From: CAYONM01 sp964405325
Lineage (GTDB): Bacteria; Planctomycetota; UBA11346
Reading direction: 5' to 3'
Length of the DNA stretch: 38,750 bases
NCBI GenBank assembly: GCA_964405325.1
Contig: CAYONM010000010.1
Location: 1-38,750 of the forward strand
The notes beneath the pieces are model-generated. The model saw only the letters and a program-made list of their open reading frames with translations. It ran no database searches and was not told the DNA's origin. This document shows positions 25,750-36,095 of this stretch, piece after piece (position 1 is the stretch's first letter; each line of letters opens with the position of its first letter). A program made the translations under genes and the position numbers.

Positions 25750-25778
25750 AAGTTATTATTGCACATGGCAACTGTCAA
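25750..25778 (-). promoter_or_regulatory. Probable promoter of the DUF4388 operon, leaderless type
   Basis: On the minus strand a perfect -35 TTGACA (25778-25773) is followed after 17 bases by TAACTT (25755-25750). Initiation six or seven bases downstream would fall on or next to the ATG at 25743. No Shine-Dalgarno is visible before that ATG, and the encoded start matches the usual beginning of DUF4388 domains, so the start codon itself is not in doubt. The alternative -10 TAATAA, at 14-base spacing, would leave a leader of only a few bases. Confidence 0.45.
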
Positions 25779-25869
25779 TCGACCCCCCCAGAAGCATCGG
25801 ACCAGCCTGTGACGGATCCCATCGGGAGGGGCCTTGGCGAAAGCCGGTCAGGGCTTCTGATGCCCGGCC

Positions 25870-26774
25870 ATGGCCTGCTCCGCCTATCTGACCTGCCCGG
25901 CCTATCCGCTGCGCGATGCGCAGATGCTTTTGCATGCGCAACTTTGCGCAGATGGCTGGGCTCGTGAGCTTGGGTGGCAGCTGCAGTGGAGTCCCTTGTG
26001 CTGGCGTTTCGGCCCACGAGGGCAGTGGCATCCGGCCGCTGATCGGGCCGCGGATCTACACCAGGCGTTGGATCACACGCTGCTCTGGGGGCTGCGTGGT
26101 GGTTACGGCTGCGTCGAACTGATCACGGAAATGCAGGGTTGGGGCGCTGATGGTCCGGCCGTGGTGGGCTTCTCCGACCTGACCGTGCTGCACGCGCTGC
26201 GCTGGCGCCAGGGCGCGCGGCCGGGCATCTATGGTCCCATGCCGGCGGTAGCAGCTGGAGCACGGGCCCGTTGCAGCCTGATTGAGGCGGCCAGTGGCCG
26301 TGCCTGGCAGATCACCAGTGCGGAATCGGCTGGCCATGGCCAGCGCAGCGGTCAGGCCGAGGGCCGCTTGTTTGCCGCTTGTTTGCGGGTGCTGGCCAGT
26401 CTGGTCGGTACTCCGGCCCAGCCGGATCTGGATGGCAGCATCCTGGCCATCGAGGACATCGATGAAGCGCCGTATGCGGTGGATCGCGACCTACAGCAGC
26501 TGCATGCCGCTGGTCTGCTGCGCGGTGTCCGAGCTTTACTGGCGAATCGCTTCCCTTGGCAGCCGGAGGTGGATCATGGTGGTCCGCCAGCAGCAGCCGT
26601 GATTGCCGCTTGGGCCGAGCGGCTGGGCATCCCAGCTCTGGTCGGTTTGCCTTTTGGCCATGCTCCCGACCCACTGGCGCTGCCGCAGGGCCGTTTGGCC
26701 TGGCTGCGGGTGACCGGTCCGGACGAGTGGGGTTTTGGCTGGGCTGCCGGGGCTGGCCTGATGGGAGAGAAAGC

Positions 26775-26778
<4 letters not shown>
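25870..26778 (+). CDS. ldcA: LD-carboxypeptidase family protein (peptidase S66)
   Basis: S66 enzymes remove the terminal D-alanine from L,D-linked murein tetrapeptides during cell-wall recycling in the cytoplasm. The 302-residue product has the RGGYG motif, the nucleophile elbow GFSDLT with S102, the acid E195 in AIEDIDEAPY and the histidine H264 in LPFGHAPD. The Ser-Glu-His triad is therefore complete. The length is normal. The start ATG has only a weak ribosome-binding site. The gene diverges from the DUF4388 operon across 126 bases and overlaps the uvrA start by four bases (GTGA), so the two are translationally coupled. Confidence 0.87.
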
Positions 26779-29663
<2,885 letters not shown>

Positions 29664-29955
29664 CGAAGGTGTTTCCCGATTTAACCGCTAGAAAAAGCAT
29701 CCATGGGCCGGGAGTCAAGAAACCAAACTGTTGGAGCCGGGGCCGCTTGCGCTCCACGATCGGCAGCGGCTGGCCAGGCAAGGGCGCGAAGGTCAGGCGA
29801 CCGAGTATCAAGCGCCTGGTAATGTCTCCCCTATTGCAGCATTGGACAAGGCGAAACGGCGGCTGTAGGAGATGATCCCGGTTGGGTATTGCCGCTGGTC
29901 GGGCCAGCCAGATTATGCCGGATTCACATCGACACTCTGCTGTAAGGAGATTCCC
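29664..29955. other. Intergenic region uvrA to cytochrome b562-like gene (292 bp)
   Basis: No terminator hairpin with a T-run follows uvrA. A 71-codon open frame crosses the region, but it has no ribosome-binding site, no recognisable motif and an atypical composition, so I do not call it a gene. The only clear element is the TAAGGAGA ribosome-binding site at the right end, serving the next gene. Confidence 0.5.
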
Positions 29956-30345
29956 ATGCGCCACCTGCTGGTGATTGCCGCTCTGTTCATCATGGCCGCG
30001 CCATTCGCGCAGGCGGCCAGTATCCACGACGCCATGGCGGAAGTCGGCGATGCCTACAAGACGCTGGGCAAAGGTCTGCGCCGTCCAGATCCTGCCGACC
30101 ATGCCGAATACCTAGCTGCAGCGCAGAAACTGCAGTTGAATCTGGTCATGGCCAAGGACCAGGCCCCAGAGAAGGCTGGCGGTGATCCCGAGCAGATCAC
30201 CCTGTACCGCAGCATCATGGCCAAGACTCTGCTGACCGCGGTGAAGCTGGAGATCGCGCTGCTGGACCAGGACTACGAGGCTGCCGGTGACCTGGTGAAA
30301 GCGCTCAAAGCGCTCAAGGGCAAGGGCCACGACAAGTTCGAGTAA
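29956..30345 (+). CDS. cybC: Cytochrome b562 family periplasmic protein
   Basis: The 129-residue precursor has a signal peptide (residues 1-20 or 21, cleavage after AQA or AQAA) and a four-helix-bundle mature part. The ends of the mature chain align with E. coli cytochrome b562. Met27 in HDAMAEVGDAYKTL corresponds to axial ligand Met7, and His125 in GKGHDKFE corresponds to His102. The spacing of 98 residues is close to the 95 of the E. coli protein. No CxxCH is present, so any haem would be non-covalent b-type. The physiological role of this family is unclear, with electron transfer in the periplasm the usual guess. The ATG follows TAAGGAGA, and a strong terminator follows the stop. Confidence 0.68.
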   Translation: MRHLLVIAALFIMAAPFAQAASIHDAMAEVGDAYKTLGKGLRRPDPADHAEYLAAAQKLQLNLVMAKDQAPEKAGGDPEQITLYRSIMAKTLLTAVKLEIALLDQDYEAAGDLVKALKALKGKGHDKFE

Positions 30346-30358
30346 AGGGAGCGAGTCG

Positions 30359-30402
30359 GCCAACAAAAACCCGCGCTTGTTCAAGCGCGGGTTTTTGTTG
30401 GC
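30359..30402. terminator. Bidirectional intrinsic terminator between the b562-like gene and the FAH gene
   Basis: Bases 30359-30378 and 30383-30402 form a perfect 20-bp inverted repeat with a four-base GTTC loop. The GC-rich core CCCGCGCTT is flanked by an A-run on the left and a T-run on the right, so it works as an intrinsic terminator on both strands. It sits 14 bases past the stop of the plus-strand gene and 13 bases past the stop of the minus-strand gene, serving both. Confidence 0.92.
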
Positions 30403-30414
30403 AAGACGCCGGTT

Positions 30415-31221
30415 TCAGGATTCGAGTTCGATTCGGTTTTCCAGGCAGCCGATGCCAGGAATGCTGACCCGGATGGTATCGTCTGGCTGCAGGAAACGCG
30501 CCTGATCGTGGCAGCCGGGGGTGCCGAAGGGCGTGCCAGTGAAGATCAGATCACCCGGATGCAGGCTGTGGCCTTGGGAGACAAAACTGATGCAGGTTTC
30601 CACTGGGTGAATCATGTCGGCTGTGTTGTCATCCTGGACGACGATCCCGTTGAGCTCGGTACGCAGCGGTAGGCAATTTGGCTCGGTGATCTCGTCGGCG
30701 GTGACCAGACAGGGGCCGGCCGGCTTGTAGCCATCGAAACCCTTGCCCTTGGCCCACTGTCCGCCGACGTTCGGGCCTTGCCACTCGCCGGTGCAGATAT
30801 CATTGCCGATGGTGTAGCCAAATGCGTATTCCAGGGCGTTTTCTGGTGCGATATTCTTGCCGGTTTTGCCGATTACCACCACCAGCTCACCTTCATATTT
30901 GGTCTTCTTGTGGGCCAGGGTCTTTGGCAGTGGCACCGTGCCGCCGTGGTGGTTCAGCGCGTTGGGCAATGAAAAATAGGTCACCGGATAGGGCGGTACG
31001 GTGGCACCCAGATGTTCGGCCAGACGGCGGTAATTGCAGCCGATGCCGAGGATGGCGCCAGCCGTCGGCGACAATAACTGTTTGACCGTTACCTGCTCCT
31101 CAGTCGGCTGATAGTCGGAATAAATATCACCTGTGATGACGGTCGCCTGCTGATAGCGGTCGTCGACTGGTATGCCGTAACGGATTTGGTCTTCGGCATC
31201 AAGGAAGCGAATGAGTTTCAT
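30415..31221 (-). CDS. Fumarylacetoacetate hydrolase family protein
   Basis: The 268-residue product belongs to the FAH superfamily, whose members hydrolyse or decarboxylate beta-diketo and 2-keto acids with a divalent metal. The metal ligands are visible as E110 and E112 in KYEGELVVVIGK and D141 in GNDICTGEW. Also seen are the family segments WAKGKGFDG and the TGTPFGTPGC near the end. The substrate cannot be assigned: acylpyruvase, 2-hydroxyhepta-2,4-diene-1,7-dioate isomerase or oxaloacetate decarboxylase-like roles are all possible. The ATG lies three bases after the malate synthase stop, so the two form an operon. That suggests a carboxylate route that feeds or drains glyoxylate, acetyl-CoA or malate. 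Confidence 0.85.
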   Translation of the reverse strand: MKLIRFLDAEDQIRYGIPVDDRYQQATVITGDIYSDYQPTEEQVTVKQLLSPTAGAILGIGCNYRRLAEHLGATVPPYPVTYFSLPNALNHHGGTVPLPKTLAHKKTKYEGELVVVIGKTGKNIAPENALEYAFGYTIGNDICTGEWQGPNVGGQWAKGKGFDGYKPAGPCLVTADEITEPNCLPLRTELNGIVVQDDNTADMIHPVETCISFVSQGHSLHPGDLIFTGTPFGTPGCHDQARFLQPDDTIRVSIPGIGCLENRIELES

Positions 31222-31224
31222 CGC

Positions 31225-32778
31225 TCAGTCCAATATCTCGTAGGCGGGTAATGTCAGAAAGTCCGGGAAATCCTCGCGCAGGACCATGTCGTCCAGCAGC
31301 TTGGCGGCTTCCTTGATCCGCGGGAACTCGGCCAGTTTGGTCAGCTCGTCGTCACGTAATTGGCGATAGATGGCTTCGCTCATCACGCCCTCGCGTCGCC
31401 ACAGCCACAGCATGGAGCGGCTGATCTCGGCGGTGGCGACGTCTTCCATCAGATTATTGATGGCCGCGGCGCCGTTGCCGTTGAGCCAGGCGCACAGATA
31501 GTGCAGGCCGATGGTAATATTTTCGCGCATGCCAGATTCGGTGATGCGGCCATTGGGAATGCTGAAGTCGCGCAATTGTTCGGCACTGATCGCAACCTCT
31601 TCGCGTCGGCGCTGCTTCTGATGCGGCTGCTCGCCCAGCTGTTGGTCGAAGGCCTCCTGGGCCACGGCGACCAGGTCTGGATGCGCCACCCAAGTACCGT
31701 CGCAACCCTGGCCGACTTCGCGTTGCTTGTCGGCGCGGACCTGCTTCAGGGCGCGCTCGGTCACCGCCGGGTCACGTCGGTTGGGAATGAAAGCTGACAT
31801 GCCGCCAATGGCGTGGGCGCCACGTTTGTGGCAGGTGCGAACCAGCAATTCGGTGTAGGCATGCATGAAGGGAACGGTCATGCCCACTTGGCCGCGATCG
31901 GCGAAGCGGAGGCCGCGGCGCTGACGATTGGTTTTGATGCAGGAAAAAATGTAGTCCCAGCGACCGGCGTTCAGGCCGCAGATATGATCCTTCAATTCAT
32001 GCAGGATCTCGTCCATCTGGTAGGCGGCGTGGATCGTCTCGATCAGGACCGTGGCCCGGATGCTGCCGGCGGGAATGCCGAGATACTCCTGGGCGAAGAT
32101 GAAGACCTCGTTCCACAAGCGGGCTTCCAGATGATGCTCCAGCTTGGGCAGGTAGAAGGCGGGGGTCTCGCCGCGCGCCAGTCGCTCCTGGGCATTGTGG
32201 AACAGGTACAGCCCGCAGTCGAACAAGGAGCCGCTCATCGGTTGGCCATCAATCAGCAGATGTCGCTCGGGCAGGTGCCAGCCGCGTGGGCGCACCAACA
32301 GCGTGGCGATCTGGTCGGCCAGTTCGTAGGTTTTGCCTTTGGCGCTGTCTGCAAAGCGGATCTGTTTCCGGACCGCATCGATCAGATTGACCTGTCCCCG
32401 GAGCTGGTTGGCCCAGGTGGGGCTTTGCGCGTCCTCGCAGTCGGCCATGAACACCTTGGCGCCACTGTTGAGGGCGTTGATCATCATCTTGCGCTCGCAG
32501 GGTCCGGTGATTTCGACCCGACGGTCTTGGAGATCGGCCGGCACCGGCGCCACCTGCCAGTCGCCGGCGCGGATGGCGGCGGTTTCTGGCAAGAAGTCCG
32601 GTTCGGTACCGGCATCGATAGCTGCTTGGCGGGCCTGGCGCGCTGCCAGCAGTTCCTGCCGTTTGGGCTCGAAGCGCTCATGCAGGGCCAGCAGGAAGGC
32701 CAGGGCCTGGTCGGTCAGGATCTGAGTGGAGGCCGGATGATCGTGGGTGAGTTGGATGCGGTCGGTCAGCGTGGGCAT
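31225..32778 (-). CDS. aceB: Malate synthase A
   Basis: Malate synthase condenses glyoxylate with acetyl-CoA to give malate. The 517-residue protein is of the A (AceB) form. Recognisable segments are the glyoxylate/Mg-binding region VFMADCEDAQSPTW, ATVLIETIHAAYQMDEILHE, the signature KDHICGLNAGRWDYIFSCIK, and TCHKRGAHAIGGMSAFIPN. A CAGGAG ribosome-binding site lies seven bases before the ATG. It is the first gene of a two-gene operon and diverges from an IclR-type regulator. No isocitrate lyase (aceA) is present here, so it may serve a glyoxylate source other than the classical shunt, or aceA may lie elsewhere. Confidence 0.95.
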   Translation of the reverse strand: MPTLTDRIQLTHDHPASTQILTDQALAFLLALHERFEPKRQELLAARQARQAAIDAGTEPDFLPETAAIRAGDWQVAPVPADLQDRRVEITGPCERKMMINALNSGAKVFMADCEDAQSPTWANQLRGQVNLIDAVRKQIRFADSAKGKTYELADQIATLLVRPRGWHLPERHLLIDGQPMSGSLFDCGLYLFHNAQERLARGETPAFYLPKLEHHLEARLWNEVFIFAQEYLGIPAGSIRATVLIETIHAAYQMDEILHELKDHICGLNAGRWDYIFSCIKTNRQRRGLRFADRGQVGMTVPFMHAYTELLVRTCHKRGAHAIGGMSAFIPNRRDPAVTERALKQVRADKQREVGQGCDGTWVAHPDLVAVAQEAFDQQLGEQPHQKQRRREEVAISAEQLRDFSIPNGRITESGMRENITIGLHYLCAWLNGNGAAAINNLMEDVATAEISRSMLWLWRREGVMSEAIYRQLRDDELTKLAEFPRIKEAAKLLDDMVLREDFPDFLTLPAYEILD

Positions 32779-32824
32779 GGGCGAACTCCTGGGCGAAGCC
32801 TAGCGGCAATTCTGTAGGATGAAA

Positions 32825-32849
32825 AACAGTTTCAAAAGGTGAAAATGTT
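32825..32849. promoter_or_regulatory. Palindromic operator candidate in the aceB-iclR-type intergenic region
   Basis: The 25-bp site has half-sites AACA-N-TTTCA and TGAAA-N-TGTT around a five-base centre, with nine matching bases on each side. TTTC/GAAA half-sites are typical of IclR-family operators. It lies between the divergent aceB and regulator genes, about 50 bases from each start. On the minus strand it overlaps TTGAAA, a possible aceB -35. A further GAAAA-N9-TTTTC (32841-32859) overlaps its right half. Confidence 0.5.
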
Positions 32850-32906
32850 GATACTTTTCGGACATCTGGGCATCGGTCCGGCCACCAGATTACGAGAGGG
32901 GATCCG

Positions 32907-33668
32907 ATGGTCGCAGCCAGTGTAAAGCCGAATCAGAGTCTGGGCCGGGCTTTCAGTGTTCTGGAATACCTGGCCGAGCATCCGGGAGCGCGGCTGAAGG
33001 ATGTGGCTGCCGGCACCGAGCTGGCAGCGCCCACGGCGCTGCGCTTTCTTGGTACGTTGGTGGAGTTGGGTTATGTCCAGCAGCACGAGCACGGTTACGT
33101 GATCGGCGCCCGCCTGGCCTCGCTGAGCCGGGGCATGTGGTCCGGCGATGTGGCCGGGACGATCGCCGCCAGTCTGGCCGAGGTTGCCGATCAGTTGGGC
33201 TGCACCGCCTTCTTTGTGTTGCGCGATCGTGATGAAGCTATCTACGTGCAGCGGGCGCAACCGCGCCAGGCGGCTTTCGTTAGCACCCAGCGGATCGGCA
33301 AACGGGTGCCGCTGTATTGCTCGGGTGTCGGGAAGGTGTTTCTCGCTGGCGACCCGTTGCATAAACGACAGCAATATTGTCAACGTGCGGAGTTGAATCG
33401 ATATACCGACGCCACCATTACCGAACCGATGGCCTTGTTGCGGCATCTGGAGCAGGTTGCCAATCAGGGCTATGCCGTGGACGATCAGGAATGTGAAACC
33501 GGCGTCCGTTGTCTGGCGGTACCGGTCCGGGATGGGCAGCAGCGCTTGCGCGCTGCGATGTCGGTCAGCGGACCGCTGGCGAGTTTTCCGCCGGATCAGC
33601 AGGCCTTGCCCGTCCTGCAGCAAGCGGCAACGGCCTTGGCGCCCTATCTGCAGGAGGGCGCCTGGTAG
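32907..33668 (+). CDS. IclR family transcriptional regulator
   Basis: The 253-residue product has an N-terminal winged helix (about 7-70, LGRAFSVLEYLAEHPGARLK, then LAAPTALRFLGTLVELGYV) and a C-terminal IclR effector domain. That domain is recognised by GKRVPLYCSGVGKVFLAG and the late YAVDDQECETGVRCLAVPV with the conserved CxxC-like cysteine region. IclR regulators bind small carboxylates and usually repress a divergent catabolic gene. Here that would be the aceB-FAH operon, and a palindrome suited to IclR lies between them. It could be a functional analogue of enteric IclR, but the effector is not known. AGAGGGG precedes the ATG. Confidence 0.92.
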   Translation: MVAASVKPNQSLGRAFSVLEYLAEHPGARLKDVAAGTELAAPTALRFLGTLVELGYVQQHEHGYVIGARLASLSRGMWSGDVAGTIAASLAEVADQLGCTAFFVLRDRDEAIYVQRAQPRQAAFVSTQRIGKRVPLYCSGVGKVFLAGDPLHKRQQYCQRAELNRYTDATITEPMALLRHLEQVANQGYAVDDQECETGVRCLAVPVRDGQQRLRAAMSVSGPLASFPPDQQALPVLQQAATALAPYLQEGAW

Positions 33669-33701
33669 TGCTGTGGTTCGGTCTTCGGGTCGGAATTGCC
33701 C

Positions 33702-35990
33702 TTATCGTGTGACCACCGCATCTGGCCCGACTTGCTGGTAATCCAGGCCGATGGTGCCCAGCGCCATTTTGCCGGACGTGGCGCCGCCGGCCGGATGCGT
33801 GCTGATCACCAGCGCGTCGTCGGCCGGGAAACTCAGGGGGACGCCACCGACGAATGTATGCTCGGCAAGCGTGTCGCCGGTAGTGTCGATGCTCAGGCGG
33901 TAAACGCCGTCGGCATCCACGTCCAGGCGGAAGGCTGGGGCCGATTGCGGATCGATGTCGCTCAGGACGTCGGTGAGATCTTCGACCAGCAGGCTGTCGT
34001 CCTTCTGTGCCTGTCCCAGGCTGTAACCGGCGGGGACGCGCCACAGGCCGCATTGCACCGGGTTACCGTTGTAGTCACCCAGCTGCCATTTCGCGCTGCC
34101 GTTGTTGCCGGCGGCGGGCTGATAGCGGAAGGCCAGAGCCAGAACCAGACCATCGGCCGAGCTCTGATTGCCGCCACTGATGCCGATGCCGTGCAGTACC
34201 GGCATGGTGCTGATGTCGTCGGCGTAGCGGGCTAGGCGCAATTGCGCATCTTGGGCCTGATGCTGATCAAAGACGTCGCCTGCTTCGCCGCTGACCAGAT
34301 CCCAGCTGCGCAGGCGGATCCAATAATCGATGCCAGCCGGGCCGACCAGGGTGTTGCTGCTCCAGCCGCGTTTGCCGGCGGCATTGGCGCCGCTCCATTG
34401 CACGGTGTCCAGACTCCCGCTGACCGCGTCGCCATCGGTCAGGCTGACACCAGCTACGATGCCATTGGCGGCCATGGTGGTGGGGCGCTGTAATACTGGG
34501 CTGTAATGTTGCCGGGCCCAGCGGAAACCGGCCACGGTATCGGTACGGACTGCCGCCACCTGCTGCTGGATGTCGCGGTCTGCGACGGTGAGGTCGAACA
34601 GTTGGAGGTCATCCAGGTCGCCGGTAAAATAGGCGTACGGCTCGCCGGCCAAGCGACCGATATTCAGCGGCAGTTCGCCGCCGCGCAGGGCGGTCAGGGT
34701 GCCGTCGGATGCGGTTTCGATGCCATCGACATAGAGTTTGGCGCTCGTGCCATCAACCATGGCGGCGACATGATGCCATTCATTGGCGGGCAGATCGACA
34801 TTTTCGGCGCGCGCGACATTGCCGCTTCCGCCAGTGACCGTCAGTACATTCAGGGCTGGATTATATTCCAGTTCGTAGCCGATGGCATCGTCATAGGCGA
34901 TTTTTTTCGAGAGGATGCGCATGAAGGTGTTCAGCTCCGCGTCGGCGATGCGGATCCAGGCGCTCATGCCCAGTTGTCCGGTGATGGCCAGTCCCGGGCC
35001 ATTGGCAGTTTCCAGCCAGGCATTTTCGTGCTCCAGTCGGATGGCACCGCCAATGGCGCCATCGGGAATCCAGGCGGCTTCGCCCATCAACGTCGCGTCG
35101 TGACCATGGCCGGACAGATCGCCGGCAACGGTACCGGTCTGTTCATCGAAACTCCAATGCGCGACCAGTCCCGTGCGACTGCCGGAAAGGGCCTGGAATT
35201 CGCTCGGGCTGATGACCCGATTGTAGATCCGCAGCTCGTCCACCACGCCGTTCAGGCGACCACCTCCGTGATGATTGCGGCCGACCCAGAGATCGGTTTT
35301 CGGAGCTTTGAGGCGATCGATTGTGCCGATTGTGGTGCGTTCGGTGCCGTCGACATAGAGACGAGCGTCTTCACCATGGATCAGTACTGTGATATGATGC
35401 CAGGTGGTGCCAAGATTGGTACGGTGCGCCTGGGCGATTTGCTGGCCGGAGCTGATCAGATTCAGCTCTTCACTGACCGGATTGTATTCCAGCTCGAAAC
35501 CTTTGGGCTGATGCCAGTCGTCCTTGCAGGAGACCAGGCGCATATAGCCATCGACCGATGGATCATCGATGCGCACAAACAAGCTGATGGTCAGTTGCTC
35601 GCCAATGCCTTGTAACGCCTGCTGGTCGATCTGCACGCCACCGCCATCGATCACCATGATCCCACCGGCATCGAAGCCGGGAGCCCAGGTGGCCGGGCTG
35701 ATCAGATTGCCGTCGTTGCCCTGGGCAGATTGGTCGGCCACGATGTTGCCAGACTGTTCGTCGCAGGACCAGTAGCCCAGCAGGCCCGAGGTGGCCACAC
35801 TGTTCAGCTGATAGGCGGTTGGCTGGTAGGCGGTTTCGGCATTCTGGGCGTAGACTTGGAACGTTGAGTTGTCGTCGCTCGCCTGCTGGGCGGACGCGCT
35901 GTCGTCGGAGCCACCGCCGCAGGCGCTCAGGCCCATGCCAAGTCCGATACAACAAACACCATTCAGGAGGGTATTGAGCTTGATGGTCAT
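33702..35990 (-). CDS. LamG-domain outer-membrane or surface lipoprotein
   Basis: The 762-residue protein has a lipoprotein signal peptide ending LSACGGG, with the acylated cysteine at C24, then a serine- and glutamine-rich stalk. Two LamG/concanavalin-like domains follow. Each starts with a GLxxxWSxDEQxG motif (GLLGYWSCDEQSG, GLVAHWSFDEQTG) and ends in VDELRIYNR or LDDLQLFDLT. Each also contains WHHxxxxxxGxxAxLYVDG. The last 290 residues are a beta-rich region that I do not recognise (WSSNTLVGPAGIDYWIRLRS). Such proteins bind polysaccharide or other surfaces. No catalytic site is evident. The ATG at 35990 follows GGAGA at six bases. The frame extends upstream only through promoter sequence. 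Confidence 0.83.
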   Translation of the reverse strand: MTIKLNTLLNGVCCIGLGMGLSACGGGSDDSASAQQASDDNSTFQVYAQNAETAYQPTAYQLNSVATSGLLGYWSCDEQSGNIVADQSAQGNDGNLISPATWAPGFDAGGIMVIDGGGVQIDQQALQGIGEQLTISLFVRIDDPSVDGYMRLVSCKDDWHQPKGFELEYNPVSEELNLISSGQQIAQAHRTNLGTTWHHITVLIHGEDARLYVDGTERTTIGTIDRLKAPKTDLWVGRNHHGGGRLNGVVDELRIYNRVISPSEFQALSGSRTGLVAHWSFDEQTGTVAGDLSGHGHDATLMGEAAWIPDGAIGGAIRLEHENAWLETANGPGLAITGQLGMSAWIRIADAELNTFMRILSKKIAYDDAIGYELEYNPALNVLTVTGGSGNVARAENVDLPANEWHHVAAMVDGTSAKLYVDGIETASDGTLTALRGGELPLNIGRLAGEPYAYFTGDLDDLQLFDLTVADRDIQQQVAAVRTDTVAGFRWARQHYSPVLQRPTTMAANGIVAGVSLTDGDAVSGSLDTVQWSGANAAGKRGWSSNTLVGPAGIDYWIRLRSWDLVSGEAGDVFDQHQAQDAQLRLARYADDISTMPVLHGIGISGGNQSSADGLVLALAFRYQPAAGNNGSAKWQLGDYNGNPVQCGLWRVPAGYSLGQAQKDDSLLVEDLTDVLSDIDPQSAPAFRLDVDADGVYRLSIDTTGDTLAEHTFVGGVPLSFPADDALVISTHPAGGATSGKMALGTIGLDYQQVGPDAVVTR

Positions 35991-36005
35991 GACCTGTCTC
36001 CATTC

Positions 36006-36066
36006 CGGTCTGAACTTAACCTTTCTAAACAAGTAAAGCAAGCGTTTGCGCAGTTTTCGCGCTTGC
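36006..36066 (-). promoter_or_regulatory. Candidate promoter of the lipoprotein gene with adjacent inverted repeat
   Basis: On the minus strand TTGCTT (36041-36036) and TAAGTT (36018-36013) are 17 bases apart. They would start transcription near 36006, leaving a short leader that contains GGAGA. The inverted repeat GCAAGCG/CGCTTGC (36038-36044 with 36060-36066) overlaps the -35 and also lies in the leader side of the divergent methyltransferase gene. It could be an operator for either gene. Confidence 0.35.
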
Positions 36067-36095
36067 CTGGGCCAATCAGCCCGGAGCGTTGTGAT

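Noticed and set aside
31813..32817. Plus-strand open frame of 334 codons opposite malate synthase
   Set aside because: Shadow of a gene whose family signatures are unmistakable.
34506..35615. Plus-strand open frame of 369 codons opposite the LamG gene
   Set aside because: The minus strand carries a lipobox and repeated LamG motifs; the plus frame has none.
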